From: Boletus sp. NGJ
Taxonomy: Eukaryota > Basidiomycota > Agaricomycetes > Boletales > Boletaceae
NCBI GenBank assembly: GCA_019096195.1
Contig: JAGTXK010000050.1
Coordinates: 806,001 to 870,000 of the forward strand
DNA length: 64,000 bases
Direction: 5' to 3'
Shown here: piece by piece, positions 14,386 to 26,043 of the stretch
Position numbering within the stretch: position 1 is the first letter of the stretch
Layout of the letters: each line of letters opens with the position of its first letter
Made by a program: the position numbers and the translations under genes
The notes under the pieces: generated by a model
The model's database searches: none
What the model was told of the DNA's origin: nothing
The model's input: the letters and a program-made list of their open reading frames with translations, nothing else

Positions 14386-16203
14386 TCAGTGCACGATTAA
14401 TGTCCTCGGAGTGCGCAAGTCCACCATGTCTGCAAAACGAGGCTGTGCTACAATACGCTCCTCCGTGCTAACTCTCCGAAACTGTCCATCCGGATGAACG
14501 ACCAAGAGCTGCGCGACAAAAGGCTCCCGCATACGCTTTGCCAATATGGTGAGGTAGTCATCGTTCTTCAACGACCACGGGTTGTCGTCGCTAGTAGGAT
14601 CGTCTGATTCCACGCCAGGAATTTTGCGAATCTTGCTCCTGGTCGGAATCACCCGAAGGGCGTTATCCCAGACGCGGCCGATCGAAAGAGAGCGTGCTGC
14701 GGAAGGGGTGTCTGGGAGCTTGTGGGTCGTGACAACAGTCATCGGCTCGAGGGCATCCGCTTTGACGTGGTACGTGTATACCCGCTTCTTTCGAACCTCG
14801 GTGGAGGCCGTGAGTTGTACGGACTCGACTTGGTACACGAATGTACGCAAGTTCATCCTGCCGTTCGCGATGAAGTGGCCGAGAGGAGGTTCGTTGAGGA
14901 GGCTCTCTGCGACTCGCAACAGCATAGCGGAGAGCTTATGCGTATACTCGCTCACAGTCTCGAGCACGGTTTCATCGGTTGTAGTTTGATGGGAGGAAGG
15001 ACGCCAAACGGCTTGGCGGAAACAAGATGGAGACCGGCCGAGGTAGGAATTGAGGCTGGACGGCTCTCCCACCCAATCAAAGATACACGTGTCATCAGTG
15101 TTCTTCATGATTTCGTCCTGAAGACGGATGAACGCTCTCTCTCCCTCGCCGTATAGAACTGGAAGACGCAGATCGAGTATTCCGAGGAGGCAGTAAGCCC
15201 TGTCCTCGACCTTGGTCGTCCTCCGAGTTGCCATCCATCCCAACTTCTCCCTCACGCCGTCCAACCCGGGGTTGAAGTCAACGAGGTACGACTTGTCGAT
15301 GTCTAGGATGTCTTGCAAGCTCTGTACAAACTCTGGGACGAGCTTGTAATTCAGCAGAGTAGCATCTCCGGCAGATGGTACGAGGAAAGGCGTCCAGTCA
15401 CCCTTGTAAAACTCTATCGCAGTAGGCGCGAGCAATTCCTGGAGAGTCCAACCCCGCGTGAACCATCGACTTTGCTTGAGCGCGTCCGGAGTAGATTGAA
15501 GAACGTCCAAGAGGAAGGCGATGGTGAGTGCCGAATTTCGGTACCATTTAAACATGGAGTTGATGGACTCCTGTAGCTCGGCGCTGCTGGATTTATCGAT
15601 ACAGCAAGTATCGCTCCAACACCAGTGGAAGCCTCGTTGCTTGGCTATGCGACAAAATTTCTGTAACTTGAGGGTACCAGGGGAAGAAGGTGACATCTCG
15701 AGGATGTTCGGGATCGACTTGACGTCTCCGTACAAAGGTTCATCTTCACCCCATACGTGAGACAACATGACATACGCAAAGTAATTGCGTATAACGTCGT
15801 CCGCCCGTTCTGCGAGGTCGTCTGGCGTGAGAGACTTGTCGGATACAAGCGTTTGATACTCGGGCGAACGTTTGAAAGCACGAAGGAGCTCAGCGCTGGA
15901 GGAGAAAGTCCCCGTATTCAGATTGATGAAACGTAGAGGCATTTTGGAAAGCACTTTTTGTGCTACTTCATCTACAATCTGTGCCGGCGCAACCTTTTCT
16001 TCGGGAGCAGGACTGTGAGACTCCTGAATCTATCTTTGTTAGTCTGTGATCGTCACTGAGACTGGAACCAAATGTACACTTGCCAGTGAGATGCACTGTT
16101 TCTGATCATTTTGAGAGACTGTCACCTCCTTCAACTTGGGCGTGACCAAGCCAAGTAACATGACTGGGTATGCAAGGGTATAGCGAGAGAGTTGTGGAAA
16201 CAT
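14386..16203 (-). CDS. HET-domain protein (heterokaryon incompatibility type)
   Basis: The HET domain (PF06985) is known from fungal non-self recognition genes, where activation kills fused cells. Here it follows MPLRFINLNTG, with YVMLSHVWGEDEPLYGD, then FHWCWSDTCCIDKSSSAELQ, SMFKWYRNSALTIAFLLDV and RWFTRGWTLQELLAP in the expected order. The tail of about 230 residues after the domain matches nothing I know; it lacks NACHT and WD repeats. I propose two exons, 16203-16078 and 16023-14386, giving 587 residues; the 54-nt intron keeps phase. The first exon encodes a mildly hydrophobic start (LAYPVMLLGLVTPKL) that may act as a membrane anchor or mitochondrial signal. Without it the start would be the ATG at 15942. 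It lies next to TMH1, about 1 kb away and divergent. Confidence 0.88.
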
Positions 16204-17188
16204 GTTGAAGGACCCTCATCGAACATCCTGTGCGGCGCAGGAACAGCGTGTATGGTAAACAACACTCGGGCGGTGAACTCCGGGAGCTTGATTATTTCAA
16301 TCTTCTATGATTGACGCCCGCGAATCGATTGGTCAAGAACTCTGGGAACCTCTTGTCAATGGTGTTCCTACAAGTGCCACGATGTGTGGGGAAGGCGCGC
16401 GTACTAGTTTGCTCATACGACGAGTACAGTATTACAACTGAACTCATACCTGAACGCTTGAAACCTTGAAAGAACTGTGCCACTGCGGCAAGTGCGGTAA
16501 ACCTCTGAGAAGGAACCGAGTGGCGTCCCCGTGATGCATCGCAGGGAGTTACATAAAAACACGGAGCATGTATGTGATACGCCCTGCCAGTGCAACATTT
16601 TATCAGCGTCATTCGTCCCTGAGAGAGGACGCAGAGAATTCAACAAGTACACTTGAGACTCGTCCCATGGATCATTACTTGCGTACGGAAGCGACGGAGG
16701 CCCACAGGCTATGGATTTGCGCACTGACCTCGTGTAAGTAACGAGGCGAAGTTCCCCCCGGGGGCCTGAGGGGGCAACTGGCAGTGCATCAAGTGCCACT
16801 TCAGGTGACAGGGGCACAGAAAAAGTGCAGCGCCGTCTCGTTCAAGTATCGCTTATGTATGTTTAGCGCAGTAATGGCCCTTAATTTCGTTTTCAAGCCG
16901 GTAAGTTACCTGTGTTTCAATCGCAGTCCAGGAATTGCTTGTAAGTAGATGCGCCAGAGTCGTCGAGAGAATGAGGTATTAGGAGAGACGGCAGCTCTCA
17001 CAGCCGCGGAAGAAAGCAACAAATAAGACAAGGAAGCAGCGCTTGCCGCCCGAAATGAACCCATACCTACCTTACCCTGCGATGGCAGTGTTCACAAGTA
17101 ACAGGCATGAGGTCCGGGGGTGCCGTTGTCCGAGTCCGATATTAGTTGTACTTTAAGCGGTGAGAGTGATGAAACACTGATACCCACG
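16204..17188. other. Intergenic region between HET gene and TMH1
   Basis: About 985 nt between two divergent genes. Only short open frames without recognisable content on either strand. It may hold an upstream exon for TMH1, whose frame stays open back to about 17120 without an ATG. Confidence 0.4.
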
Positions 17189-18554
17189 ATGCCTGTCCTC
17201 GATAGACCACTCAAAAATACTAAATTCACTCTCGATGCATCCGGAGTCGCTGGTTTCTTTGGTGGGGAGGAGGCAATCTCAGCCATGGCTACTGTTCACC
17301 TGTTCAAGGGTAGAAAGTTGCTAGGGTGGTACAACTCACCGGGAAGTTACACCATCGCGAAACGGTTCGGCCAACTCGCAGCTTCACGTTTCTGGGATGG
17401 GCTATTCCCAGGTCCGAACGAGACACCAGCAATCTCGTTTGGACTCGATGGAAGGCTAGGACCCAAGTATTTCGCAACTCTCTCTGGGACAAGCATGCAG
17501 ACCGGCCACCTAGGATACCTTACGATGCAGAAGGCGAAAGATGAAAGGGATTTAATACAGATTGAGGGAAGGACAACCGCTCCAAGCAATGTCGCCTTCT
17601 TGGATCTAAAGGACGTCAAGTACCATGGAAAGGTTCCCCAAAGAGACGTCGGCAATGCACTTCTCGGCTTCATCCCTATCCAAACCAGCTTCTTAGCCTG
17701 CATCATGTGTGCGCTGGTTGCAGACTGGTTCGCCTTCGCAATGATCCTACTGGGCATCATTTCCAGTGGGGTCGCTTGTCTCGTGATTGGCTCCGGAGAA
17801 CTCTCCCTCGATACCGTCAAGACGCCAGCACCAGGCGCGCCGCCGGGTGACGGGATGCTCATAGGGGATAACATGGTGATCGTAGTGAAAGGAGCTGAAA
17901 AGGATGTCAACGCGATCACCAAAGGGAAATTTCTGTTGAAAATAGACGGTGCACCCACATACAATGGCGTCGGCTTGTGTTCCCTGCTCCTCCTCGTCCA
18001 GTTCTTGCTCCAGCTTCTCCTCATCCCCCAAGGAACGCTCTTCGGCCAAATCATGTTCCTCGCGTCACTCGGAGTCTCATGGGTCTATAACTCGTACCTC
18101 TCTTCGCTGGAGAAGGAGAAAATCCAGGCAGAAGTCCTCTTCGAAAAGCTAGGCAAACCGGATATGCGTACATTCCGTCTTGGAACGAGGACGACGATGG
18201 CCGTCTTTCGCCTGTCTTCTCCTCTGTGATGGGATGGAGAGTTCGTCCGGCAACGTAAATCCTGGAAAAATCCTTTTGGACTTCATCCCGAATGACACGC
18301 AGGTGTGGCAGCGGTGGAGGAAGAAGGTGATTCAGCAGATGAAAGAGAGGTCGTCCTCCGATTCGTTGACTTGTCTGGAGCTCAATCAGGACGACCGCTC
18401 ACATCTCGAGAAAAGCGATCTTGACCTCCTCACCACTCTGGTCGAGGATGCACGCTCTGCATTCAAGGGCTATCACAGGTACCTTTGTCATCCTAACCAA
18501 AAATCACTGGCACCGATGATCCAGTACTCAAATATTGATACCTTACCGTCATAA
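17189..18554 (+). CDS. TMH family member 1, polytopic membrane protein, one frame break
   Basis: First of five paralogues in the window. No named family recognised. Shared landmarks are AISAMATVHLFKGRKLLGWY near the N-terminus, two hydrophobic helices (about residues 175-225: FIPIQTSFLACIMCALVADW, then AMILLGIISSGVACLVIGSG), PPGDGML, two more helices around LLLLVQFLLQLLLIPQGTLF, SSLEKEK, LGTRTT, a fifth hydrophobic stretch, then PNDTQVWQRW and a helical tail. The frame breaks near 18204-18212, between AVF and ACLLLC; the second frame then runs to the stop at 18554 in register with the paralogues. It lacks the HTDP segment that other copies have. The start is the ATG that aligns with the internal MP of paralogues. 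Confidence 0.75.
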
Positions 18555-19069
18555 TCTGGATTCTTCACGGCTTGCATACCGTTGTTTTTAGTTTCTTTTT
18601 TACCGCTCAGAACACGGACTAGTACGTGTTCCCTGACGTCTAACAATACTTACGATGCTGTCAGTTCGCTGCATATGTGGTTCTGTGGAAATGTGTTAAC
18701 CTGCTAGCCCCTAATGTCAAATTTTAAGTGCCGGAATCGGTCGTACAGTAATCAGATCAAGTTCATTCAGTTGTGTACTTACAGGTCACTAGTGCATCAT
18801 GCATCATGATTTGGACCGTTCCCCGAACAACGCTAGCCTCGTTACCCCAAATTGATATCTACGACATCGTGCTTCTAAGCTCCGTATTTTCGTATTAATC
18901 GCAACCACTCGCGCAGTGGTGCTAGTTGCATCAAGGAGGGACGTGTGACGCCGGAACTGTCGTGTCTATTCCAGACCTACATAATTCAAAGATATTTATA
19001 TGTCGAGAGCGCCGCAACTTAAAGTCACCCTCGACCACGAACCAATTCTCGTAGAGATCATCTCATCCA
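18555..19069. other. Intergenic region downstream of TMH1
   Basis: About 515 nt between the TMH1 stop and the IRG relic. No coding content or repeat recognised. Confidence 0.4.
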
Positions 19070-19440
19070 ACCGCGCAACCCGCCTAGTGTGCGTCTTGTC
19101 GAATAGACACGTCGCTTGCCCGCGGCATCGTACAGTTTGTTCCGACGCTCGATATCCTCGTCGCTGTCATACCTCATGTCCGACGTGATGTACACTGGCT
19201 GTGGGGCCGTAGACGACGGTTCATAGTGCGCGTGTGGGTGATGCGAATGGGAACTATCTCGATCCATGGATTTTCGGCGTTCGCACGTTCGCAGATGGTT
19301 CTCGATAAGAAATGGGCGGTACACATGCATATAGATAGAATGTTCACCTCGTGCAAGTGGTGAGTTTGGAGTCGCCGACATGCATGCCTAAAGAGCCGGT
19401 TGGTGTAGATAGCACCTCGGGCCCATGGTGTCATACTTAC
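19070..19440 (-). pseudogene. Relic of an IRG-like GTPase, C-terminal half
   Basis: Read on the minus strand, the clearest piece is MRYDSDEDIERRNKLYDAAG followed by KRRVYSTRRT. It aligns with GYDSEGDDEEDLERRDKLYK and AARKQFIDKTRKS of the intact genes at 28-36 kb, and the DNA matches too. Weaker similarity extends upstream to about 19440, where TATGAC plus a Gly-rich stretch resembles the YDVPGAG region, in shifting frames. No P-loop or coiled coil remains. It lies beside TMH1, as intact IRG genes lie beside TMH2 and TMH3. A chance match of the short C-terminal piece is unlikely but the upstream part is tentative. Confidence 0.6.
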
Positions 19441-19985
19441 CCATAAGCCAAATTCATTGACAGGCCGAGGAAACCATGCACTTGGATGGGAACCGTCTCA
19501 AGGCCATGTTTTATCCGCGTTTGTGATGACGACTGAGGCGGGTCTTTGAGGTAGCTGGTGCGAACAGAAGGTGTGATATCGTTCTCGTTCTTGGCATAGG
19601 GGTAGATAGAAGGTTGTCACGACCGAACCGCGGTCGGGGTAGCGCAGAACCACAGCGTGCGGTAGTAGAAGAACCCCTAGCAAGTAGGTCATGGCGTCGT
19701 GCTGTGCCATTGTCTTCTGGGATTGTTGAAGGATGAATCTCGACAGACATCGATTCTTAACGGCCATCTCCCATGAAGAAACAAGTCTACGGTGAGCAAA
19801 GGAAAGACGTCAAGAAAAAGACGCCGCTGCAAAAAAGGGGTATGAGGATACTGTAGGCTGGAGCATACTGACCTGATTTCTACTTCATGTTCAAGATTGA
19901 AGAGTACTTCATTCAACGCCCATCTGCCATATGTACCTATTTCCTTTTTCGGAACTGGCATATCTCTATCCTTCACCATCGCAAA
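19441..19985. other. Intergenic region upstream of RRS1
   Basis: About 545 nt. It contains the RRS1 promoter. Open frames on the minus strand here have no recognisable content. Confidence 0.4.
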
Positions 19986-21160
19986 ATGGACGTATCCAAC
20001 CTCCTCGCGTCCCACGCAGCCAAAATGTAAGCCCCAACCCATAAAAATCTGTTCATCCTTTTCACCCAACCCAGCCAATCCATCACCGTCGAAAAAGACA
20101 CACCGCTCGACGTCGACACCGGCTTCCTCACCGTGACAGACCTAAACCCCATCGACGTCGAAAGCTACACGTACGTCCTTGCCCCCCACATGTATCCATC
20201 CTCACCTCCAATTCCGTTTTTTTTTTTCTTTTTCCTCATCCTCTCGTTCTCTGACACACAGTGCCAACCTCGAAGAATACCTCCACTCGACCGCACGTGA
20301 CGGTATACAAACCCTCATCGCCGCCCTCTACGCCCTGCCCACCCTCCCATCCCCAGACGGTCCCCTCGCCCAACTCCCCCCACCCACAACACCCCTCCCC
20401 CGCGCCAAACCCCTCCCGAAACCCAAACCACCCACGAAATGGGAACGGTTCGCCGCATTCAAAGGCATCCAGAAAAAACGCCGCGAAAAGGCGATCTGGG
20501 ACGAAGAGAAACAGGAATGGATGCACCGGTGGGGACGGGATGGGAAGAACAAGGAGAAGGAGGAACAGTGGATACATGAGGTCAAGGCGGATGCCGGTGT
20601 GTGTGTTTTTTTTTTTTTTTGGGAAGCACGTTTGGGTCCTGAGACCTTGGTAGCGGTGGACTTTGATCCAGTACAGGACGCCAGGAATGCGCGCAAGGCG
20701 AGGGTAGCCAAGAACGAACGCCAGCGACTACAAAATATCGCGCGTGCCCAGACTGCACGAGAAGAGCGCGATCAGCGGAAAGTCGACATTGACCGGACGT
20801 TGGCTTCGACTCGAACGAGTACGGCCAGTATGGGCAAGTTTGACAGGAAGCTGGAGGGGGATCGAAAGATGCGCGGTGTCAAGCGAAAGGTTGGTCGAAA
20901 TCTGCCTGCGATGGGTGATTCGTACTCAGGTTGTCTAGTTTGACCCTTCCGAGACGTCCGCAGAGCAAGAGAAACAAACGTCGCTTGCTCTCCTATCAAA
21001 CTTGGAAGGCGAGACCAAACGGGCCCGAAAAGACAAAGGTGGTGATGATGTGCTCAACATTCGGAAAGCGATCAGGACAGTCAGCAAAGGCAAGGGTGGT
21101 GTTGCGTTGGGCCGAGAAACAGCTAGCAGGCCAAAAGGCAAACGGGGGGGCAAACGTTGA
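19986..21160 (+). CDS. RRS1: Ribosome biogenesis regulatory protein RRS1
   Basis: Nucleolar factor that, with Rpf2, loads the 5S RNP onto pre-60S particles. Five exons (19986-20026, 20075-20170, 20262-20596, 20672-20889, 20939-21160) sum to 912 nt, 303 residues. The conserved block PPTKWERFAAFKGIQKK, then WDEEKQEWMHRWG, is the RRS1 signature. After it come basic helices (ARKARVAKNERQRL) and a Lys/Arg-rich end typical of nucleolar proteins. The first intron donor falls after MDVSNLLASHAAK. Introns 20171-20261 and 20597-20671 are T-rich; a 16-T run lies in the latter. Convergent with TFIIB, with about 150 nt between stop codons. Confidence 0.92.
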
Positions 21161-21313
21161 TGCATATTGATCATCGTGAACCGCCTCCCTTCATTAAAAT
21201 AATGTCCATTTCGTGTTCCAGTTCATACCAATGCTAGGGTACATGTAAGAGTACATACATACAAAAAGCATGGTACGACATTCGGAAGAGTAGCATCACC
21301 GGCACCCCCCAAC

Positions 21314-22426
21314 CTACTTTTCTGCAGGCAGGTTATCCATACTGGCCTTGCCGTCCTTGATCCACTCTTCCTTGACCAACTTGTCCCGCTCAAGGTAGTA
21401 CAGCCTATACACCAGCTTGATCGTTCCCTCACTGACTCCCGCCACTCCACTGATGTCGCGAGCGGGCTTGGGCTTGCCCAACAACAAACACGTAAAGTAT
21501 ATCGCGCCACCAGCGATAGACACGGGGCTCCTCCCATCCGCAATTCCGTGCTCTCGTGCGGCAACGATGATATCCGAGCAAATCGACTGCACGCTGACCG
21601 GCAAATCAAGATGATTGCAGTACCGGACGAGCAGCGTCTCCGGCCCAGTAGACGGGTTATTCGCATTGTTGCTCTGTGCAGTGGCGCCAGGAGAGAGATT
21701 GAACGCTTGCTCGAGTGCCTTGTAGCACTGCCCAAGCGTCTTCTTCGACACGTGCGTCAAGTTACAAATCTCTCTGAACGTCCGGGGAACGTGCGCCTGG
21801 CGACATGCGATAAAGATGCATGCAGCAATGACAGCCTCGAGGGGCTTTCCACGGAGAAGTTTTTCTTCGTCCGATCGTTTGTAAAGCTGTTTGGCGATGT
21901 CGCTTATGGTTTTGGGTAACGAAAACTGATCGCACCAGCTTCCAATGTCGCGGAACGCAGTGAGGAGGTTGCGCTCGGAGCGAGAATTCTGTGAGCGTGA
22001 GGCAGCACGCTGCAGCTCACGTGCGATACCCGATCCGCCGTCCCGGAAACTAATGACGGTATCAAGCTGTTCCATGCCCTCCAACAGAGGATCCGACGCA
22101 GCACCAACACGAGAAGGGTCGTCTCCTTCATCGTTGGCAAACGTCTATAGAACAAAAACAGCGTCGTATGCAGCGCCGTAGAACATAAACGAACAAGCTG
22201 CGAATGAACTTACCCTCCACTCGCTCCTGGTGTCCACAATGCGGTCACCTAGCACGAGACCGCACCCCCCACACACGAGGTCCCCACTTCCAAACTCCTC
22301 GACGATGTTGGGGTTGGGGTCTCTGCATTCCGGACAGATAAGACGCACGGCTAAATCTGGGCCGTACGTAGGCTGCTGGACTTTCTGCGCAGTCGCAGCG
22401 AGAGGGAATGGTTGTGAAAAAGCCAT
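21314..22426 (-). CDS. SUA7: Transcription initiation factor TFIIB
   Basis: General RNA polymerase II factor bridging TBP and polymerase. Two exons, 22426-22214 and 22144-21314, give 347 residues, the usual length. The zinc ribbon is visible as CPEC and CGGCGLVLGDR, followed by the B-reader/linker region with SEWRTFANDEGDDPSRVG, which spans the 69-nt intron. Two cyclin folds follow (KPLEAVIAACIFIACRQ and PVSIAGGAIYFTCLLLG). It is intact. The symbol SUA7 is the budding yeast name for the same factor. Confidence 0.96.
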
Positions 22427-23098
22427 GATGGACTACAAAAATGCAGCAGGCAGTTGTGTGGGGGCTCGGGAGCGAGTGGCAGAATAATGGAGCGGCTTCG
22501 ACCGCTCGAACTTTAGTGAGTCTTGACTCGACTAGCGATAAAAAATATGACAGCGGGTTTTGTTTGCAAGAATGCGATTGCAGGAGTTATGCTCAATGAG
22601 GGGACTACCACAGCGTCGTGGTGGTTGGAGAGAAGGAAAGGCTTGCCATCCGTGCTGTGGTCGGTGGCCACAAAATGTGTCACGCTGACAAAGCAACGCA
22701 TTATGCATCACAGCCACATCGTTAGGAATCAATTGCGTAATCTCCTTTGTCATCGTCGTTATTACGTAACCAGCCCAGGTGCTCGGGTACACTAGTGACA
22801 TATTTGCAACAGACATTACTGTAGCTACGCAAGAGAAGAAAATTAATATCATGACAAGTGAGAGTTACCAACCAGCAACAAGACCAAGTAGACAGAGAAC
22901 AATGGCATGGGGATGATTATGTATGCATGGACATGAGCGCGGATGAAAGTCTGTACGAACAAAACGTCACTTCAGATCATCAGGAGCATGGGACGGGAAG
23001 CAGTGGATAGCAGTGTATGTATCCCAAAAGTGAACCAAAAAGAGAGAGAAAAAAGAAGGGGCGAGTAAAACAAGACTCAGCGCCAAGAAAGCGTTCCC
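22427..23098. other. Intergenic region between TFIIB and Barentsz genes
   Basis: About 670 nt containing the TFIIB promoter and the 3' flank of the next minus-strand gene. No further gene or repeat recognised. Confidence 0.4.
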
Positions 23099-25670
23099 TC
23101 AGTAATACACAGCCTGAGACGCGTGCGGATCAGTCTGATACATCTCATACTGTGGCATGTGAGACATGTCATAGTATTGAGAGTATCCGTACTGTTCCGG
23201 GTAGTAGTAAGGATGCTGGTACGCTGTGAAGTTATACATAGCAGGATCCATAGGTTGCTCCGACGTGGGGTTGGCATCACCGTGCAGTTCCAAAGCATTG
23301 TGCGACAGGTACTGCTCTGTCTGAGGCACAGACGATTGCCCTTCGTTGGTAGGGCTTGAGGATCGTGAGGGTTCAAACGCGGCGGCGCTTGTCCTGAGGT
23401 TAGACGGTCGTCGTTGCGACTTCGTCGACTTCGGTTCGAGTTGCGTTGAAGGAGGCCGGATCTCAACACGAGAACCTTGTCGAGCGAACGCAAATATCGA
23501 GCTACCAGTCGCAGGATCAATAAATCCGTTGAGAGGTGGGGTATGGGGTGCCGACAGGAAGTCTGGAGAGCCGGTAGGATGATGATGCATGTGGCCAGGC
23601 ACGTATGATACGCCTGGTGGTGTCATCATACCGTGGGATAATGGACGTGGAGTATAGATGGGCGCAGGAAGGTATACGGGGCGCCCGGTTGCCACTTCGT
23701 ATGCCATGCCGTGTTGACTGATTGCAATACCGGGTGGCAGAGGTGAGCCATAACCATATGGCGAGGTATAAGGAGGCGAGGATTGCGGAGGGGTGAAAAC
23801 GGTCTGCAGCGGTGGGGGGGGCAGGTGGAAGGCTACGCCGGCCTACAGGAACCTCTTGTGGGTCGGGTGCATGGGGAGTATCCGCTTTCAGAAGCGTTGG
23901 AACCACGGTGTCTTGATGCCCGTGGAGTACGCCGTCAACAAGACCCGAGGGAGATTGTATAGGTTGCGCCTGCACGGGCAATGGAACAGGGCTGGACAAG
24001 GCAATTGGCGACTCTGCAGGCTCAGTAGAAGGACCGTCAGTCGATGCAACGTCGGGGGTTTCGGCGGTTACCGATGTAGACGGGAGTTTAATGTCGACTA
24101 TCGGTGCACGGGGAGGAACAAGCTCTGGTCTCACAGTGAAGACATCCTCGAGATGAGGTTCCTCAACGGTGGCCGTGGGTACCGGGCCCGGGTGCACCTC
24201 CTTCTCCTTGACAGTCCACTTTGGTAAGCGCACAACGAAACTCTTCTCGCCGTCCTCCAAACCCTGTGGCTCTGAAAAAGGAAGTGGTTTCTGGCGCTCA
24301 GCAGTCTGCACCGACCCACGAACAATTTGCGCCTCCACGTTCGGGAACTTAACCCGATAGCTTGGACTGCTGCCAGGGCGGGTTTTGGGCCCACTGTCGT
24401 AGAAAAGGGCCGTTTCGAGGTGCTTTGTCCAGGGGTACTCGGGCTTCATGGCATACCAGATTTTTCCTGACACAGAGGCAGCGGCAGTAGTGGGAGTTGA
24501 TCTCGATTGGAGAACGACACCACCACCTCGAGCTGCTCCGCCTCGTCCACGTCCTGCAATAAACCCACCTCTCCCACGCAGAGGGGCAAAGCCACGAGTA
24601 GGTCTCGCTGTTGGCTGTTGCTGTGCTACCTCGCACCTCTTTTCATCTCGCATCTTCATTTCCTCAAAGCCGTCATGCGTCCAGTGCTGATCAACGCGGG
24701 GCGGCTCGGCAGACGGTTTTTCTTGTGTAGCCAAGTCGTCTTCAGATTGGGTGCCACGTGGAGCTGGAGCTGGGCCAGCAAAGCTCGCACCCCTGCCTCT
24801 CCCACGAATGAACCCTCTGTGAAATGATCCTCTCCCGCGTCCTCGACTCTGCCATCGACCTCTCCACCATCCACTCAAACTCCTCAAGTCCTTGTCCAGT
24901 AAGCGATCGTCATGGCCCCAAAATTCACCGACGGTGGGGACATACGATGGATCGGTCTCCAGCCGTTGCTGGTATGCTTGACGTGCTGACTGGCCAGGAG
25001 GGCGCCTGAAGCTATTTCGAGATGATTGTCTCGATGTAGAGGCAACTGGCTGATCAGATGAAGCCTCGGGATGGGAATCGTCTGGTTGCTCAGACGCAGG
25101 TGCAGGGTGCACAGCAGGACGGTCAACCGTAGGCGCTGACACAGCTCGTTTGACTTGTGGGCGCTTCAAATGTTTTGCAGGTTTTCGGTGGGGAGTAGGT
25201 TTAGGCCGCTGGTCCACCGATGAACCAGTAAAATCTGCAAACTCAACAACAGGAAGCTCAGCGGGGCCATGGGCGTTCTCTTCAGCAACCATCTCGGACC
25301 AATTCCCAGTGTCGCCAAAAAAAGAAGCACGTTGATTGTCCGCGCCTTTGGTCAGTTTGGACGCAGAGTCATTAAATGATGGAACATCCGCAGAGCTCCG
25401 AGTCGTATTTGGAGTGAGTATGCGTGAGTGAGTGGCCGACAGGATATCCTCGGTGACGGGTTCCGTGTCGGAATCGGTAGACGAATCGACTGAAGAATGG
25501 CCGCCGTCATCCGACTCGGGGTCTGTCTCGGCCTCACGCACAAGCTCATCATCGCTTCCGAAAGCGTTCTTGCCCCTGCCTCTACGTCTAACGGTGCGGG
25601 TTTTCCTCGGCGGCAGAGGGTGTGACGTGGCCTGGTGAGAGATGGAGTGATAAAAAGTAGTAGCGGCCAT
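23099..25670 (-). CDS. Barentsz/CASC3 (MLN51) homologue, exon-junction complex, one frame break
   Basis: Cytoplasmic and nuclear core partner of eIF4AIII in the exon-junction complex. The SELOR/Btz signature DPSYVPTVGEFWGHDDR followed by GWWRGRW sits about 240 residues in, flanked by a Ser/Glu-rich N-terminal part and RGRGRG (RGG-like) repeats. The ATG at 25670 gives MAATTFYHSISHQ. The long first frame loses sense after RRSLPPAPP, and another frame takes over with PLQTVFTPPQSS and PPGIAISQHGMAYEVATGRP, ending at 23099 in a Tyr-rich tail. The switch lies at an eight-G run (23814-23821; C on the coding strand); seven would keep frame. An indel error in the assembly is the likeliest cause. No intron is needed. 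Confidence 0.85.
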
Positions 25671-26043
25671 GATGAGACCTAGAAACAAGGCGCGGATATG
25701 AATGACACCACGAAAAAGACGTATGGGGACTGAAAGATTTTACCTGTATCTTAGGGTGATATGAGCAGTCTCGACTCGAATCCGGTGTCAGATCAAGCGG
25801 GTAAAAAAAATGGTTAAAAATCAAGGAGAATGCGGACGATTATCGAAATGCTGATCTCGGCTGGGGATAAGGGATGTTTGGCGAAAAAATGGGTTTGGCA
25901 ACGTCGTGGCACAATGTGGACGGTCAGAGGAGCAGCGTGGAGGACAGTGACAAAGAGAGACTGCGGACTTTGCCGTTCCCTCCCAGCCGCGGCACCGGTG
26001 GCACCGCCTCCCTGCAATAATGAAATCCAAGCTCTGACTCGAA
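25671..26043. other. Divergent spacer between Barentsz and epoxide hydrolase genes
   Basis: 373 nt that must hold both promoters. No clear motif or repeat noted. Confidence 0.4.

Noticed and set aside
23793-24227. 144-residue plus-strand ORF within the Barentsz gene
   Set aside because: Shadow frame across the Pro-rich part of the minus-strand gene.
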